Both the position numbers and the translations under genes were made by a program. The notes beneath the pieces are model-generated. The model did not search any database and had not been told where the DNA came from. It saw only the letters and a list, made by a program, of their open reading frames with translations. From assembly GCF_001858025.1 (NCBI RefSeq), contig NZ_LZQD01000002.1, positions 280,557 through 344,556 of the forward strand: a stretch of 64,000 bases of DNA, written 5' to 3'. Every line of letters starts with the position of its first letter. The stretch's first letter is position 1. Source of the stretch: Trichormus sp. NMC-1. Its GTDB lineage: Bacteria; Cyanobacteriota; Cyanobacteriia; Cyanobacteriales; Nostocaceae. Below are positions 44,459 through 53,184 of the stretch, piece after piece.

Positions 44459-44866
44459 ATGAGCGAAAAACAAAATTCTAGCCAAGACTTAATAGGTGCA
44501 TTAGTGCAATCTCTCCAAAATGGTAACTTTGAAGAAGACGAAGAAGAAATTGCCACAGAAAAAGAAAGCTATGGAGAGGAATACATAACTCAACTGCAAA
44601 CAGCTTGCAATAATTTCCTCAAAAAAGATTCTTTTCAAGTAGGACAACTAGTGAAATGGAAAGCAAATCTCAAGAATAGAAAATATCCTTATAAAAATCA
44701 GCCAGCTATTGTTGTAGAAATACTGGATGAGCATATTATTAGTAATGACGAAGAATCTGGTAGTCCCTATTTTCGAGAAAACCTCGATATCATTTTAGGA
44801 ATATTGGTTGATGATGATACTTTTCTAACTTTTTACTACGATAGTAGAAGATTTGAGGCTTACTAA
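44459..44866 (+). CDS. Small acidic protein in the deaminase cassette
   Basis: 135 aa. The N-terminal 40 residues are very acidic (FEEDEEEIATEKE). The C-terminal part has SH3-barrel-like strands (FQVGQLVKWKANLKNRKYPYKNQPAIVVEILDE and on) followed by a YFRENLDIILGILVDDDTFL segment. The barrel part resembles small regulatory or immunity modules, but no family is certain. Starts 18 bp after the previous stop, so the three genes probably form one operon. Confidence 0.6.
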   Translation: MSEKQNSSQDLIGALVQSLQNGNFEEDEEEIATEKESYGEEYITQLQTACNNFLKKDSFQVGQLVKWKANLKNRKYPYKNQPAIVVEILDEHIISNDEESGSPYFRENLDIILGILVDDDTFLTFYYDSRRFEAY

Positions 44867-45008
44867 ATTAAATCAAGATACAAGATAAAATCTGCATCAT
44901 CATCTAACTTAATCTAACTTAGTTTGATCTGAATCCTAACTATTAGTGCGCTCGCTCACCCCAACTATACTAAACTGCTAATATATGCACTTTTTATAGC
45001 TAGTAACG

Positions 45009-45989
45009 ATGCAAACTAATGAAAAACTCTCCCTTCCTGCTATGGGTTGCGGGACTTGGGCATGGGGAAACCAACTCCTCTGGGGATACAATGAAAGCAT
45101 GGACGACCAATTACAACAGGTATTTAACCTGTGTGTGAGTAATGGTGTCACGCTGTTTGATACTGGTGATTCTTACGGAACAGGAAAATTAAACGGACGC
45201 AGTGAATTACTTTTAGGGCGTTTTGCAAGAGAATACGAAGGGATAAATAAAGACAATATTTGCATTGCCACTAAGCTTGCTGCTTACCCTTGGAGATGGA
45301 CAAGAAAGTCAATTATATCAGCTTGTAATGCTTCCGCAAAACGTTTGGGTAAAAATGTCGATTTAGTGCAAATGCATTGGTCTACAGCTAATTATGCACC
45401 TTGGCAAGAAGTGGGATTATTAGATGGTTTAGCAGATTTGTATGAGCAAGGTTTAGTGAAAGGTGTAGGATTATCTAATTACGGTACAAAACGACTACAA
45501 TGGGTGCATAAAAGATTTCAGGAACGAGGAATACCAATTAAAACTTTGCAGGTGCAATATTCCCTTTTATCTACCTATCCAGTGACGGAATTAGGGTTAA
45601 AAGAAGTTTGTGATAATTTGGGAATTAAATTAATTGCTTATAGTCCGTTAGGGTTGGGTTTATTAACAGGTAAGTTTTCCGAAAAAGGTACTTTTCCTAA
45701 AGGTATTCGCGGTTTGTTGTGTAAACAATTATTGCCAGGAATGAAACCGCTTTTAGGATGTTTGCAGGAAATAGCAAATATTAGAAATAAAACTATGTCT
45801 CAAGTTGCTCTTAATTGGTGTATTAGTAAAGGTACAATTCCCATTCCTGGGGCGAAGAATTTGGAACAAGCAAAAGAGAATATTGGCGCTTTGGGTTGGT
45901 TTTTAAGTGATGGTGAGATGATAGAGTTGGATAATGCTGCTGATAGGGTGGAGAAGAAAATGGTACAGAATATTTTTCAGACCAAGTGA
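45009..45989 (+). CDS. Aldo/keto reductase
   Basis: 326 aa TIM-barrel NADP-dependent oxidoreductase. Seen: MGCGTWAWGNQ start, FDTGDSYGTGKLNGRSE (catalytic Asp and Tyr), IATKLAAYPWRW (Lys), VQMHWSTANY (His), GLSNYGTKRL, and the NADP site IPIPGAKNLEQAKENIGAL. It is the plant-chloroplast/cyanobacterial branch of the family. Substrate unknown. Cytosolic. Confidence 0.92.
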   Translation: MQTNEKLSLPAMGCGTWAWGNQLLWGYNESMDDQLQQVFNLCVSNGVTLFDTGDSYGTGKLNGRSELLLGRFAREYEGINKDNICIATKLAAYPWRWTRKSIISACNASAKRLGKNVDLVQMHWSTANYAPWQEVGLLDGLADLYEQGLVKGVGLSNYGTKRLQWVHKRFQERGIPIKTLQVQYSLLSTYPVTELGLKEVCDNLGIKLIAYSPLGLGLLTGKFSEKGTFPKGIRGLLCKQLLPGMKPLLGCLQEIANIRNKTMSQVALNWCISKGTIPIPGAKNLEQAKENIGALGWFLSDGEMIELDNAADRVEKKMVQNIFQTK

Positions 45990-46028
45990 AGTAGAATAAA
46001 CTTGTTTAGTTATGGCAATTGAGGATTA

Positions 46029-48023
46029 TTAAGGTTTACGAATATATCCCCATTTACCACCTATCAAAGATGCTTTGCCTTGTTCTTGATCTTGTTTTAA
46101 TTCTCCACCAACATTAACTAATGCCATGCCTTCAGAAAAAGGTTTAGCAAAATCTAAATTTGGGGGAATTATAAACTCACCAAACTGATTAATATATCCC
46201 CATTTACCTCTCATTTTAGCAGGGGCTAAACCTTCTGAAAAAATATCAGCTTCATCAAATTGCGGCTTGATAATCAATTTTCCAGTTTTATCAATATAGC
46301 CCCATTTATTACCAAGTTTAACTAATGCAAATCCTTCTGAAAAATCTGTAGCATCGTCAAATTGAGAGGAAATTATAGTTTTACCTGTTTTATCAATATA
46401 GCCCCATTTATTAGCAGTTTTGACTGCTGCTATGCCTTCAGTAAATGACTTAGCATCATCAAATTTAGCAGCAATAACAACTGTACCTTTTTTATCAATA
46501 TAGCCCCATTTATTAGCAATTTTCACTGCTGCCATGCCTTCAGTAAATGACTTAGCATCATCAAATTTAGCAGCAATAACAACTGTACCTTTTTTATCAA
46601 TATAGCCCCATTTATTAGCAATTTTCACTGCTGCCATGCCTTCAGTAAATGACTTAGCATCATCAAATTGTAATGTAGGTATCTGTTTGGCAGTTTTATC
46701 AATATAGCCATATTTATCCTTAATTTTTATCAAGGCTAATCCTTCTGAAAAAGGTGCAGCACTATCAAACTGAAGCCTACCAACAAGTTTACCTTTTTTA
46801 TCAATGTAACCGTGTTTGTAACCCATCTTGACGGCTGCCATACCATCAGAAAATGACTCAACCCAATCAAATTTTGCCTTGAGGCTAATTGACTGAGATT
46901 TATTTATGTAAGCATAATTATTATTTATTCGCCGCTGACTAAAGCTATACTTCTTAATTTCTTTCGGGTCAAATTTTCCAGCGGGTTGAGAGTAAATACT
47001 GGATTTTAAAACATTAGCTAAAGCATTATTATCTTCTCGTAAACCTTCATAGAAAAAGAAAATTTCCCCTTGAATACCAACAGAACGGTTATATTTTAGT
47101 GCCTGAAATAAGTGTTGTGTATCAATGCGATACGTACTACTTTTTAAAAGGACACCCGGAATTAATTGGGGTAATTGTTGTTTAGTAAATTGAGTAGTTA
47201 TGAGTTTATCTATTTCTCTTTTATAACTTTGTAATTCTCGGCGATATAACTGTGGATGAACTAAATCAACTAATCCCAAATCAACCCAAGTTTGAGAATC
47301 TTGCAGGTAGTTTTCGTAACTCCAAGGAAAAGGACTTGGAGACATGGAAATAATTAATTCCGGATTGATATTAATTATTTCTTGGTAGAAGCGGGTTAAA
47401 AAATTTGAAAGAATATCAGCCCGCCACTGTAACCATTGTGGATCTTTAGAATTTTCTGGTGGTAGTCGATTAAATTCTTGACGATAGCGTTCTACAGTTT
47501 TTTTATCGTAACCACCTTCACTTGGTAAAGCGGGAAAGCGATCATCTCCTTGAATGCCGGCAATTTCATAGTTTTTAGCAACTTCTATAAATAAACTTAG
47601 GAGAAAGTTTTGTACTTCGCTATCAAGTGCATTTAGCCAATCAAAACCATTTTTATTAAGTAAATTTCCAGCATAGTCACGCGCTGCCCATTCTGGTTTT
47701 TTAGCGATTATTGTCCCCCCATTTTTTTGATAGGAACTAGCAAAGCCATATTCAAACCAAGGTATAACAGCTAAATTAACTCTTTTTGCTTCTTCAATTA
47801 ATTCTTTTAAAGGATCTCTACCTTGAAAACGAGGATTGATTTCTATGCCGAAGTTGTCTCGCATAACTCGGCTGGGATAAGTTGTTGTGCCGTTATTCCA
47901 AACAACAGGAAAGACAACGTTAAATCCAGTGTCGGCGAGAAAGTTCATAGCCTCGGCAATATTTTGTCGGGAGTTAAAAACTTGACTGGCTGTTGTAGTA
48001 ATCCAAATACCGCGAATTTCCAT
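46029..48023 (-). CDS. GHL10-domain hydrolase with WG repeats
   Basis: 664 aa. Residues 1-330 form a GHL10 (DUF187-like) TIM-barrel glycosidase domain: MEIRGIWITTTASQVF, GFNVVFPVVWNNG, GIQGDDRFPALPSEGGYD, ISMSPSPFPW. Residues about 370-664 hold about eight WG repeats of 45 residues (FSEGLAxVKxxNKWGYIDKxGK); two neighbouring 135-bp units near 46430-46690 are nearly identical. There is no ribosome site before ATG 48023. The upstream SLH gene ends in the same frame with TAA just 3 bp earlier, suggesting that the two were once one SLH-GHL10-WG protein. Confidence 0.8.
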   Translation of the reverse strand: MEIRGIWITTTASQVFNSRQNIAEAMNFLADTGFNVVFPVVWNNGTTTYPSRVMRDNFGIEINPRFQGRDPLKELIEEAKRVNLAVIPWFEYGFASSYQKNGGTIIAKKPEWAARDYAGNLLNKNGFDWLNALDSEVQNFLLSLFIEVAKNYEIAGIQGDDRFPALPSEGGYDKKTVERYRQEFNRLPPENSKDPQWLQWRADILSNFLTRFYQEIININPELIISMSPSPFPWSYENYLQDSQTWVDLGLVDLVHPQLYRRELQSYKREIDKLITTQFTKQQLPQLIPGVLLKSSTYRIDTQHLFQALKYNRSVGIQGEIFFFYEGLREDNNALANVLKSSIYSQPAGKFDPKEIKKYSFSQRRINNNYAYINKSQSISLKAKFDWVESFSDGMAAVKMGYKHGYIDKKGKLVGRLQFDSAAPFSEGLALIKIKDKYGYIDKTAKQIPTLQFDDAKSFTEGMAAVKIANKWGYIDKKGTVVIAAKFDDAKSFTEGMAAVKIANKWGYIDKKGTVVIAAKFDDAKSFTEGIAAVKTANKWGYIDKTGKTIISSQFDDATDFSEGFALVKLGNKWGYIDKTGKLIIKPQFDEADIFSEGLAPAKMRGKWGYINQFGEFIIPPNLDFAKPFSEGMALVNVGGELKQDQEQGKASLIGGKWGYIRKP

Positions 48024-48026
48024 GAA

Positions 48027-48815
48027 TTAGATTGAGCTTGATTTATTGATATTTTCTCTTACTAATGCCAATCCTTCTGAAAAAGAATTAGCTTCATCAA
48101 ATCGTGGGGGAATTACAAATTTTCCGGTTTTGTCGATATAACCCCACAAATTATCTTTTTGGACTCGTGCTAATCCCTCCACAAAAGTATCGGCTGACTC
48201 AAATTGTGGAGGAATTACGAACAATTGTATACCAGGAAGATACTTGTAAGGTACTGTAGGAATTGCTAAAACTCGACAAACAAATGTTGCTATTTCGCCT
48301 CTAGTAGCGTTTGTATTGGGCTGCAAACGTCGGATGTTCGGGTAGTTAACAACTATGCCCTTTTCAGTTGCGGCTGCGATCGCACTTACAGCGTAATTGG
48401 GAATTTGCCCAAAATCATCATAATATTTTTTTAACGTATTGACCGGCTCTTCTGTTGCTCTATAATTTAACCCTGAAGCTAAAGCCGTTAAAGCTTGCAC
48501 ACGGGGGATTGGTTGATTCGGTTGGAAAGAACGATTGGGATACCCAGATAGATAATTTGTCTGATATGCTGAAGCGATCGCTTTAGCTGCCCAATGATTA
48601 GCGGGTACATCTGTAAAGGTAATCCCCGGACGAGATGATGCCTGTTTCGGTAAGGCTGTGTAAATAATCGCCGCAAATTCAGCACGAGTCACAGGTGCAT
48701 CTGGACGAAAAGTACCGTTTGGATAACCTTTTAATATATTTCTCCCCGCCGCCGCAAGAATAGAGGCTTTTGCCCAATGGTTTTGAATATCTGCAAAAAT
48801 AGACTCGTTCAACAT
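48027..48815 (-). CDS. SLH-domain protein with WG repeats (probable 5' part of split gene)
   Basis: 262 aa. Three S-layer homology units (FADIQNHWAKASILAAAGRN with LKGYPNGTFRPDAPVTRAEF; FTDVPANHWAAKAIASAYQT; a third ending ATRGEIATFVCRVL) cover residues 7-190, then one and a half WG repeats (FVEGLARVQKDNLWGYIDKTGKF) stop abruptly at VRENINKSSSI. SLH domains bind cell-wall polymers or, in cyanobacteria, the cell envelope. No classical signal peptide is evident. TAA (48029-48027) is in frame with the following ATG (48023). Confidence 0.8.
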   Translation of the reverse strand: MLNESIFADIQNHWAKASILAAAGRNILKGYPNGTFRPDAPVTRAEFAAIIYTALPKQASSRPGITFTDVPANHWAAKAIASAYQTNYLSGYPNRSFQPNQPIPRVQALTALASGLNYRATEEPVNTLKKYYDDFGQIPNYAVSAIAAATEKGIVVNYPNIRRLQPNTNATRGEIATFVCRVLAIPTVPYKYLPGIQLFVIPPQFESADTFVEGLARVQKDNLWGYIDKTGKFVIPPRFDEANSFSEGLALVRENINKSSSI

Positions 48816-49320
48816 AGATGTCCTTAACTCTCCTCATCTGGATTAACTCGATTCCCTGCCTCAGTAGTCATTTCTAGATAAATTGTCTGCTAACTTGATA
48901 TAACTTTTGTTACAGCGATTTTCGGGTAAATGAACCACATCTTAATATCTCACGCAAAGGCGCAAAGACGCAAAGGAAGGAATAGAAAAATTAGCGTGTG
49001 GTACAAATACATGAAAACTGCTGTAAGTTGTGAAACCTTAAGTAAGTCTGCAAGTTAACAATTCAAAATAGCTCTATCAAGGTTTAAATCCTGGATAGAA
49101 TCTGGGGCTATTTCAAGAAGCAATTATTGGATGATAGTCTTTAATAGTCAATTTAGCAGTGATTATAGTCATAGCAATTTTGCATCTGCTATATTATCCT
49201 ACTTTGATTTGTGACAAAATTAAATGAAAAATTAAATTATTAGCTCAATAATTTGCTAAACTCCAAATTTAGAAAAGCAAATAAAAATCTAAGCATTGGG
49301 AATTGAGAGAGGTTGGCAAA
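48816..49320. other. Intergenic with CGCAAAG tandem repeat
   Basis: No gene seen in this gap between divergent genes. 48951-48978 is a short tandem repeat (CACGCAAAGGCGCAAAGACG...). Confidence 0.5.
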
Positions 49321-50547
49321 GTGACTAACGGTGAAGAAATAGTCAATATAGAAAATGTTAATCCCCAGGACGTTTCATGGCGCTTCTGGCCTGTTGTGCC
49401 AATTTACCCTTATGGTAAACGCCGGACAATCCGTAAAGAGGTGGTAAAAGATACCATTTGGACTTTTGATCAGTTACAAGGGATTTTCTACGTAGTTGTG
49501 CCAATTCGCATGACTGTAGTAAAGCTAGAAAAAGGCGGTTTGCTCGTTTATGCACCTGTCGCACCAACCGGAGAATGTGTCCGTTTGGTAAATGAGTTGG
49601 TAGCAGAACACGGCGATGTTAAGTATATTATTTTGCCCACTATATCGGGAATAGAACATAAAGTATTTGTTGGCCCCTTTGCGCGATGTTTTGCCAATGC
49701 ACAGGTATTTGTTGCACCCGAACAGTGGAGTTTTCCCCTAAATTTGCCTTTGAGTTGGTTGGGTTTACCTGGCAACCGGACTCAGAAATTGCCAATAAAT
49801 AGCCAAAAAGCGCCTTTTGCGGATGATTTTGATTATGCCATATTGGGAGCAATTAATTTGGGGCCAGGCAAGTTTGCAGAGGTAGCTTTTTTCCACAAGC
49901 GATCGCACACTCTCTTACTTACAGATACCATAATTTCTGTACCAGCAAACCCGCCAGCCATAGTCCAACTCGATCCCTATCCGTTGTTGTACCACGCCAA
50001 AGACAAAGCCTCTGACGTAGTTGCAGATACCCAAGCCAATCGCCGTAAAGGATGGCAGCGTGTGACTTTGTTTGCATTGTATTTTCAACCCAGTGTGTTA
50101 GCAATTCCCACATGGGGTGAAGTATTACGGGATGCCCAGAAAGCCCCAGAACGTTCTAGAAAAGCTTATTTTGGGGTTTTCCCTTTCCAATGGCAAGAAA
50201 ATTGGCAAAATTCATTTGATGTATTGCGTGGAAACGGACGTTTATTTGTTGCACCAATTTTACAAAGTTTGATTTTAAATCGCGCACCCAGAGAAACTAT
50301 AAATTGGGCTGATCAAGTTGCAAATTGGGATTTTAATTGGATTATTTCCTGTCATTTTGATGCCCCAGTTAAAGCAGAACCTCAACAGTTTCGGCAAGCA
50401 TTTTCGTTTTTGGAAAAACAGCCAATGGGGGGTTTAGTTAGTAGTAATAGTTATCCTTTACCGGAAGATGATTTTAAGTTGTTGAGAGATATTGATGCAG
50501 GATTAAATAGGTTTGGTATTGTGCCACCAGCTAGGGATAGGGTGTAA
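49321..50547 (+). CDS. DUF4336 protein, metallo-beta-lactamase-like
   Basis: 408 aa from GTG 49321 with GAGAGG nine bases upstream (a TTG 18 bp earlier is the alternative). The region VVPIRMTVVKLEKGGLLVYAPVAPTGECVRLVNEL and GIEHKVFVGPFARCF resembles the DUF4336 family, a degenerate metallo-beta-lactamase fold with a shortened HxHxDH site. Near the C-terminus there is NWIISCHFDAPV. Found in cyanobacteria and plants; function unknown. Soluble. Confidence 0.82.
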   Translation: MTNGEEIVNIENVNPQDVSWRFWPVVPIYPYGKRRTIRKEVVKDTIWTFDQLQGIFYVVVPIRMTVVKLEKGGLLVYAPVAPTGECVRLVNELVAEHGDVKYIILPTISGIEHKVFVGPFARCFANAQVFVAPEQWSFPLNLPLSWLGLPGNRTQKLPINSQKAPFADDFDYAILGAINLGPGKFAEVAFFHKRSHTLLLTDTIISVPANPPAIVQLDPYPLLYHAKDKASDVVADTQANRRKGWQRVTLFALYFQPSVLAIPTWGEVLRDAQKAPERSRKAYFGVFPFQWQENWQNSFDVLRGNGRLFVAPILQSLILNRAPRETINWADQVANWDFNWIISCHFDAPVKAEPQQFRQAFSFLEKQPMGGLVSSNSYPLPEDDFKLLRDIDAGLNRFGIVPPARDRV

Positions 50548-50670
50548 ACAATTAAAAATTAAACAATTAAAAATTAAACAATTAATTTATTAAAAATCTT
50601 GTTTCGTGAACTTTTTACCTAGTTTTCAATGGTAACTAGATTTCTACCTCAGTGTAATCAATCTTGCTGA

Positions 50671-51651
50671 CTACAACCAACGTTGTCGTTTAGCATAGAC
50701 AATACTAGAAATCACAATTAATACCATGATGCTGATAATAGCAGGATAAGCCCAAGGTTGATCTAATTCCGGCATATATTTGAAGTTCATACCATAGAAG
50801 CCAGAAATAAAAGTGATGGGCAAAAATATGCTTGAGAGAATAGTTAGACGATTAATTCGTTCACTAGTTTCACTGGCCACATTATCCCGTTGAATTTCCA
50901 TTAATTCTGACATCCAGGCTCTCAAAGCCAGATATTCTTGCCAGAGATTATCAATGTGATGAGCCAATTCTTGATTAAATAGTGCCTTCACAGGTGGGGT
51001 AATCCATTGGAAATCGTCGTAATCCATCATAACTAAAAGTGACTTTATGCTTTGAAAATTGCGCCTTCCAACACGAGTAGATTGCCTCATCGTGGCAATT
51101 TTTTGATAGGTTGAATCATCACCCAATTTATCTAAAACTTCATCTTCTAAATCATCAAGCTTTCTAGAAATATAGTCAAATACAGTATGGTAATTATTCA
51201 AAATATCTTTAAATATAAAATATAAAATATAGTCAACTCCCCACTTTTGAATATCTAAATTTTGCTTTTGAAGATTGTTAGTGAGGATACTGAATATTTT
51301 TACTTCCGTGATTTCAAAGGTGATGATAAAATTGCTTCCCACCACAATACTACCACGGGCTACCTCAAATTCCCGATTTTTGATTTTATGAGTCAGAATT
51401 TCATAGCTGTTAAATAAACAATCTTCCATATCTTCATCAATTCCTATAGGGGAATGGTTGAAAATCATGTCAACACGAGATGGATTAAGTCCAAAATACT
51501 TGATAATTCTAGCTGTTCCAGTGCGATCGCGGAAGTTAATACAGCGCAACCAGATATTGCAGGAATTATCAATCTTTGTCAGTACTGCATCGACATCCCT
51601 AGTGGTGAATAATTCCAGTTTATTCTGAGAAAAAGTGAAGAGATTTAGCAT
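50671..51651 (-). CDS. corA: CorA-type magnesium/cobalt channel
   Basis: 326 aa. Long cytosolic alpha/beta and helical stalk (residues 1-265), then two C-terminal membrane helices (LTILSSIFLPITFISGFYGMN and YPAIISIMVLIVISSIVYA). The loop has YGMNFKYMPELDQP, the universal GMN selectivity motif of CorA pentamers in the plasma membrane. The cytosolic sequence is somewhat divergent, so transport of Mg, Co or Zn is possible. Confidence 0.92.
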   Translation of the reverse strand: MLNLFTFSQNKLELFTTRDVDAVLTKIDNSCNIWLRCINFRDRTGTARIIKYFGLNPSRVDMIFNHSPIGIDEDMEDCLFNSYEILTHKIKNREFEVARGSIVVGSNFIITFEITEVKIFSILTNNLQKQNLDIQKWGVDYILYFIFKDILNNYHTVFDYISRKLDDLEDEVLDKLGDDSTYQKIATMRQSTRVGRRNFQSIKSLLVMMDYDDFQWITPPVKALFNQELAHHIDNLWQEYLALRAWMSELMEIQRDNVASETSERINRLTILSSIFLPITFISGFYGMNFKYMPELDQPWAYPAIISIMVLIVISSIVYAKRQRWL

Positions 51652-51707
51652 ATGGTAATTCTAACAGACTCCAGGTTAAATTTATTTAACTACGAATTAC
51701 GAATTAT

Positions 51708-52208
51708 TTAATGTGACTCCCCAACCCGTAAACCCATAATCATTAAGTCCTTTTCTTCCCCATCCAAATCGGCAATTCTGGGCAAATGTCCCCAAAGCTG
51801 AAAACCAAAAGATGTAAATAATCCTAAACTCGGTTGATTGTGAGCAAAGATAAAACTCACTAAAGTTTTTAAACCTAAATTTGGACTTTCATCAATTGCT
51901 TTTGTTAAAAGTCGCTTTCCCAAACCACATCCCTGAAAATCTGGGGAAATGTAAATACTAATTTCCGCAGTTGAATGGTAAGCCGGTCTGCCGTAAAATG
52001 ATTGAAAACTTAACCATCCCGCAATTAAACCTTCTGTCTCAATTATCCACAGCGGACGTTGTGAAGGGACTCGTCCTTTAAACCAAGCCAGACGACTTTC
52101 CACAGATACAGGTTCTAAATCGGCTGTCGCCATGCGGCTGGGAACCGCAGCGTTGTAAATTCCTACAATGGCAGGTAAATCAGTTTCTCTGGCATGGCGA
52201 ATAATCAT
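51708..52208 (-). CDS. GNAT family N-acetyltransferase
   Basis: 166 aa. N-terminus IIRHARETDLPAIVGIYNAAVPSRMATADLEPV and the acetyl-CoA loop ISPDFQGCGLGKRLL match the phosphinothricin/methionine-sulfoximine acetyltransferase-like (Pat) branch of GNAT. The acceptor is not predictable. Cytosolic. Confidence 0.88.
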   Translation of the reverse strand: MIIRHARETDLPAIVGIYNAAVPSRMATADLEPVSVESRLAWFKGRVPSQRPLWIIETEGLIAGWLSFQSFYGRPAYHSTAEISIYISPDFQGCGLGKRLLTKAIDESPNLGLKTLVSFIFAHNQPSLGLFTSFGFQLWGHLPRIADLDGEEKDLMIMGLRVGESH

Positions 52209-52396
52209 TGCTGCTACTTGGGAAAATTGTTGTTAAAATCTTCACAAATAATACACTGTCACAGTAAAAATTATCAGCCTTTGTGTTGATTTTATTCAAT
52301 ATAAATGGAGAGAATTATTCATTGAGGCAGAAAATGGGGAAGAAAGAAGGTAGATGTATAGATAATCTGTTCAAATATAATGTCCAGAATTTGATA

Positions 52397-53116
52397 TCAA
52401 AATCGGACTTTGTATAACTCGAATAATTCTCCTAATTGCCGTTTGACTACTTTAGCACCCGCAGCTTTAATTGTTTTTTCCCAGTCAGTCGTAGATTCTA
52501 GAAACACCTCAGCACCCAAATAAGTTTCTAGAACCGCCCAATCTTCTGCTAAAGGTTGTGCTGAATTAAGAATATCAAATACAAACTGTCCACCTGGTTT
52601 CAAAACCCGTTTGACTTCTAACAATACAGCATTCCAATATTCTAGGGGAAAATAGCAACTAAACCCCGTCGCAATTACTAAGTCAAACTGTTCTGAAGGA
52701 TAGTTTAAATGATGAGCCGCTCCTAACTCAACACCTTTGAAAAGTTTTGAGTTCAATTGCGAACCACGAGAATTAAGAGTATCTCTGGCAATATTACTAA
52801 TTTCTTGTCCATAAAAAAATGCTTGCCAATCTCGCCAAGGATAAATTAAAAAACTGACACCGCAACCAATATCTAAACAATGTTGGTTTTTTTGAGGTTG
52901 AGCAATTTCCCAAAAAGGCGATACAATTCTATCGGTTAATATGCCAGTACTCCATTCCCGAAATATTGGCATTGCTTGTACTTCGTCTGGTACTTCAAAT
53001 TTCTGATTTTGATATTGTTGATTGAAGCGATATGCTATTTGTGCTACTCTTTCTTGCCATTTATCTGATTGATTGGTATTGGTTGTGTAAGGTTTGGAAG
53101 ACGGATTTTTAGACAT
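52397..53116 (-). CDS. Class I SAM-dependent methyltransferase
   Basis: 239 aa. SAM-binding motif I CLDIGCGVSFLIYPW, motif II region FDLVIATGFSCYFPLEYW, and EVKRVLKPGGQFVFDIL near motif III. It is a Methyltransf_11-like enzyme; the acceptor molecule is unknown. It sits 68 bp downstream of the Dpp-type ATPase gene on the same strand. Confidence 0.87.
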   Translation of the reverse strand: MSKNPSSKPYTTNTNQSDKWQERVAQIAYRFNQQYQNQKFEVPDEVQAMPIFREWSTGILTDRIVSPFWEIAQPQKNQHCLDIGCGVSFLIYPWRDWQAFFYGQEISNIARDTLNSRGSQLNSKLFKGVELGAAHHLNYPSEQFDLVIATGFSCYFPLEYWNAVLLEVKRVLKPGGQFVFDILNSAQPLAEDWAVLETYLGAEVFLESTTDWEKTIKAAGAKVVKRQLGELFELYKVRF

Positions 53117-53184
53117 TAATTACTTTGGTAATTGGTAATTGTTGATTGATGATTGAAAACACTGAATATCTATCGTCTAAATTC

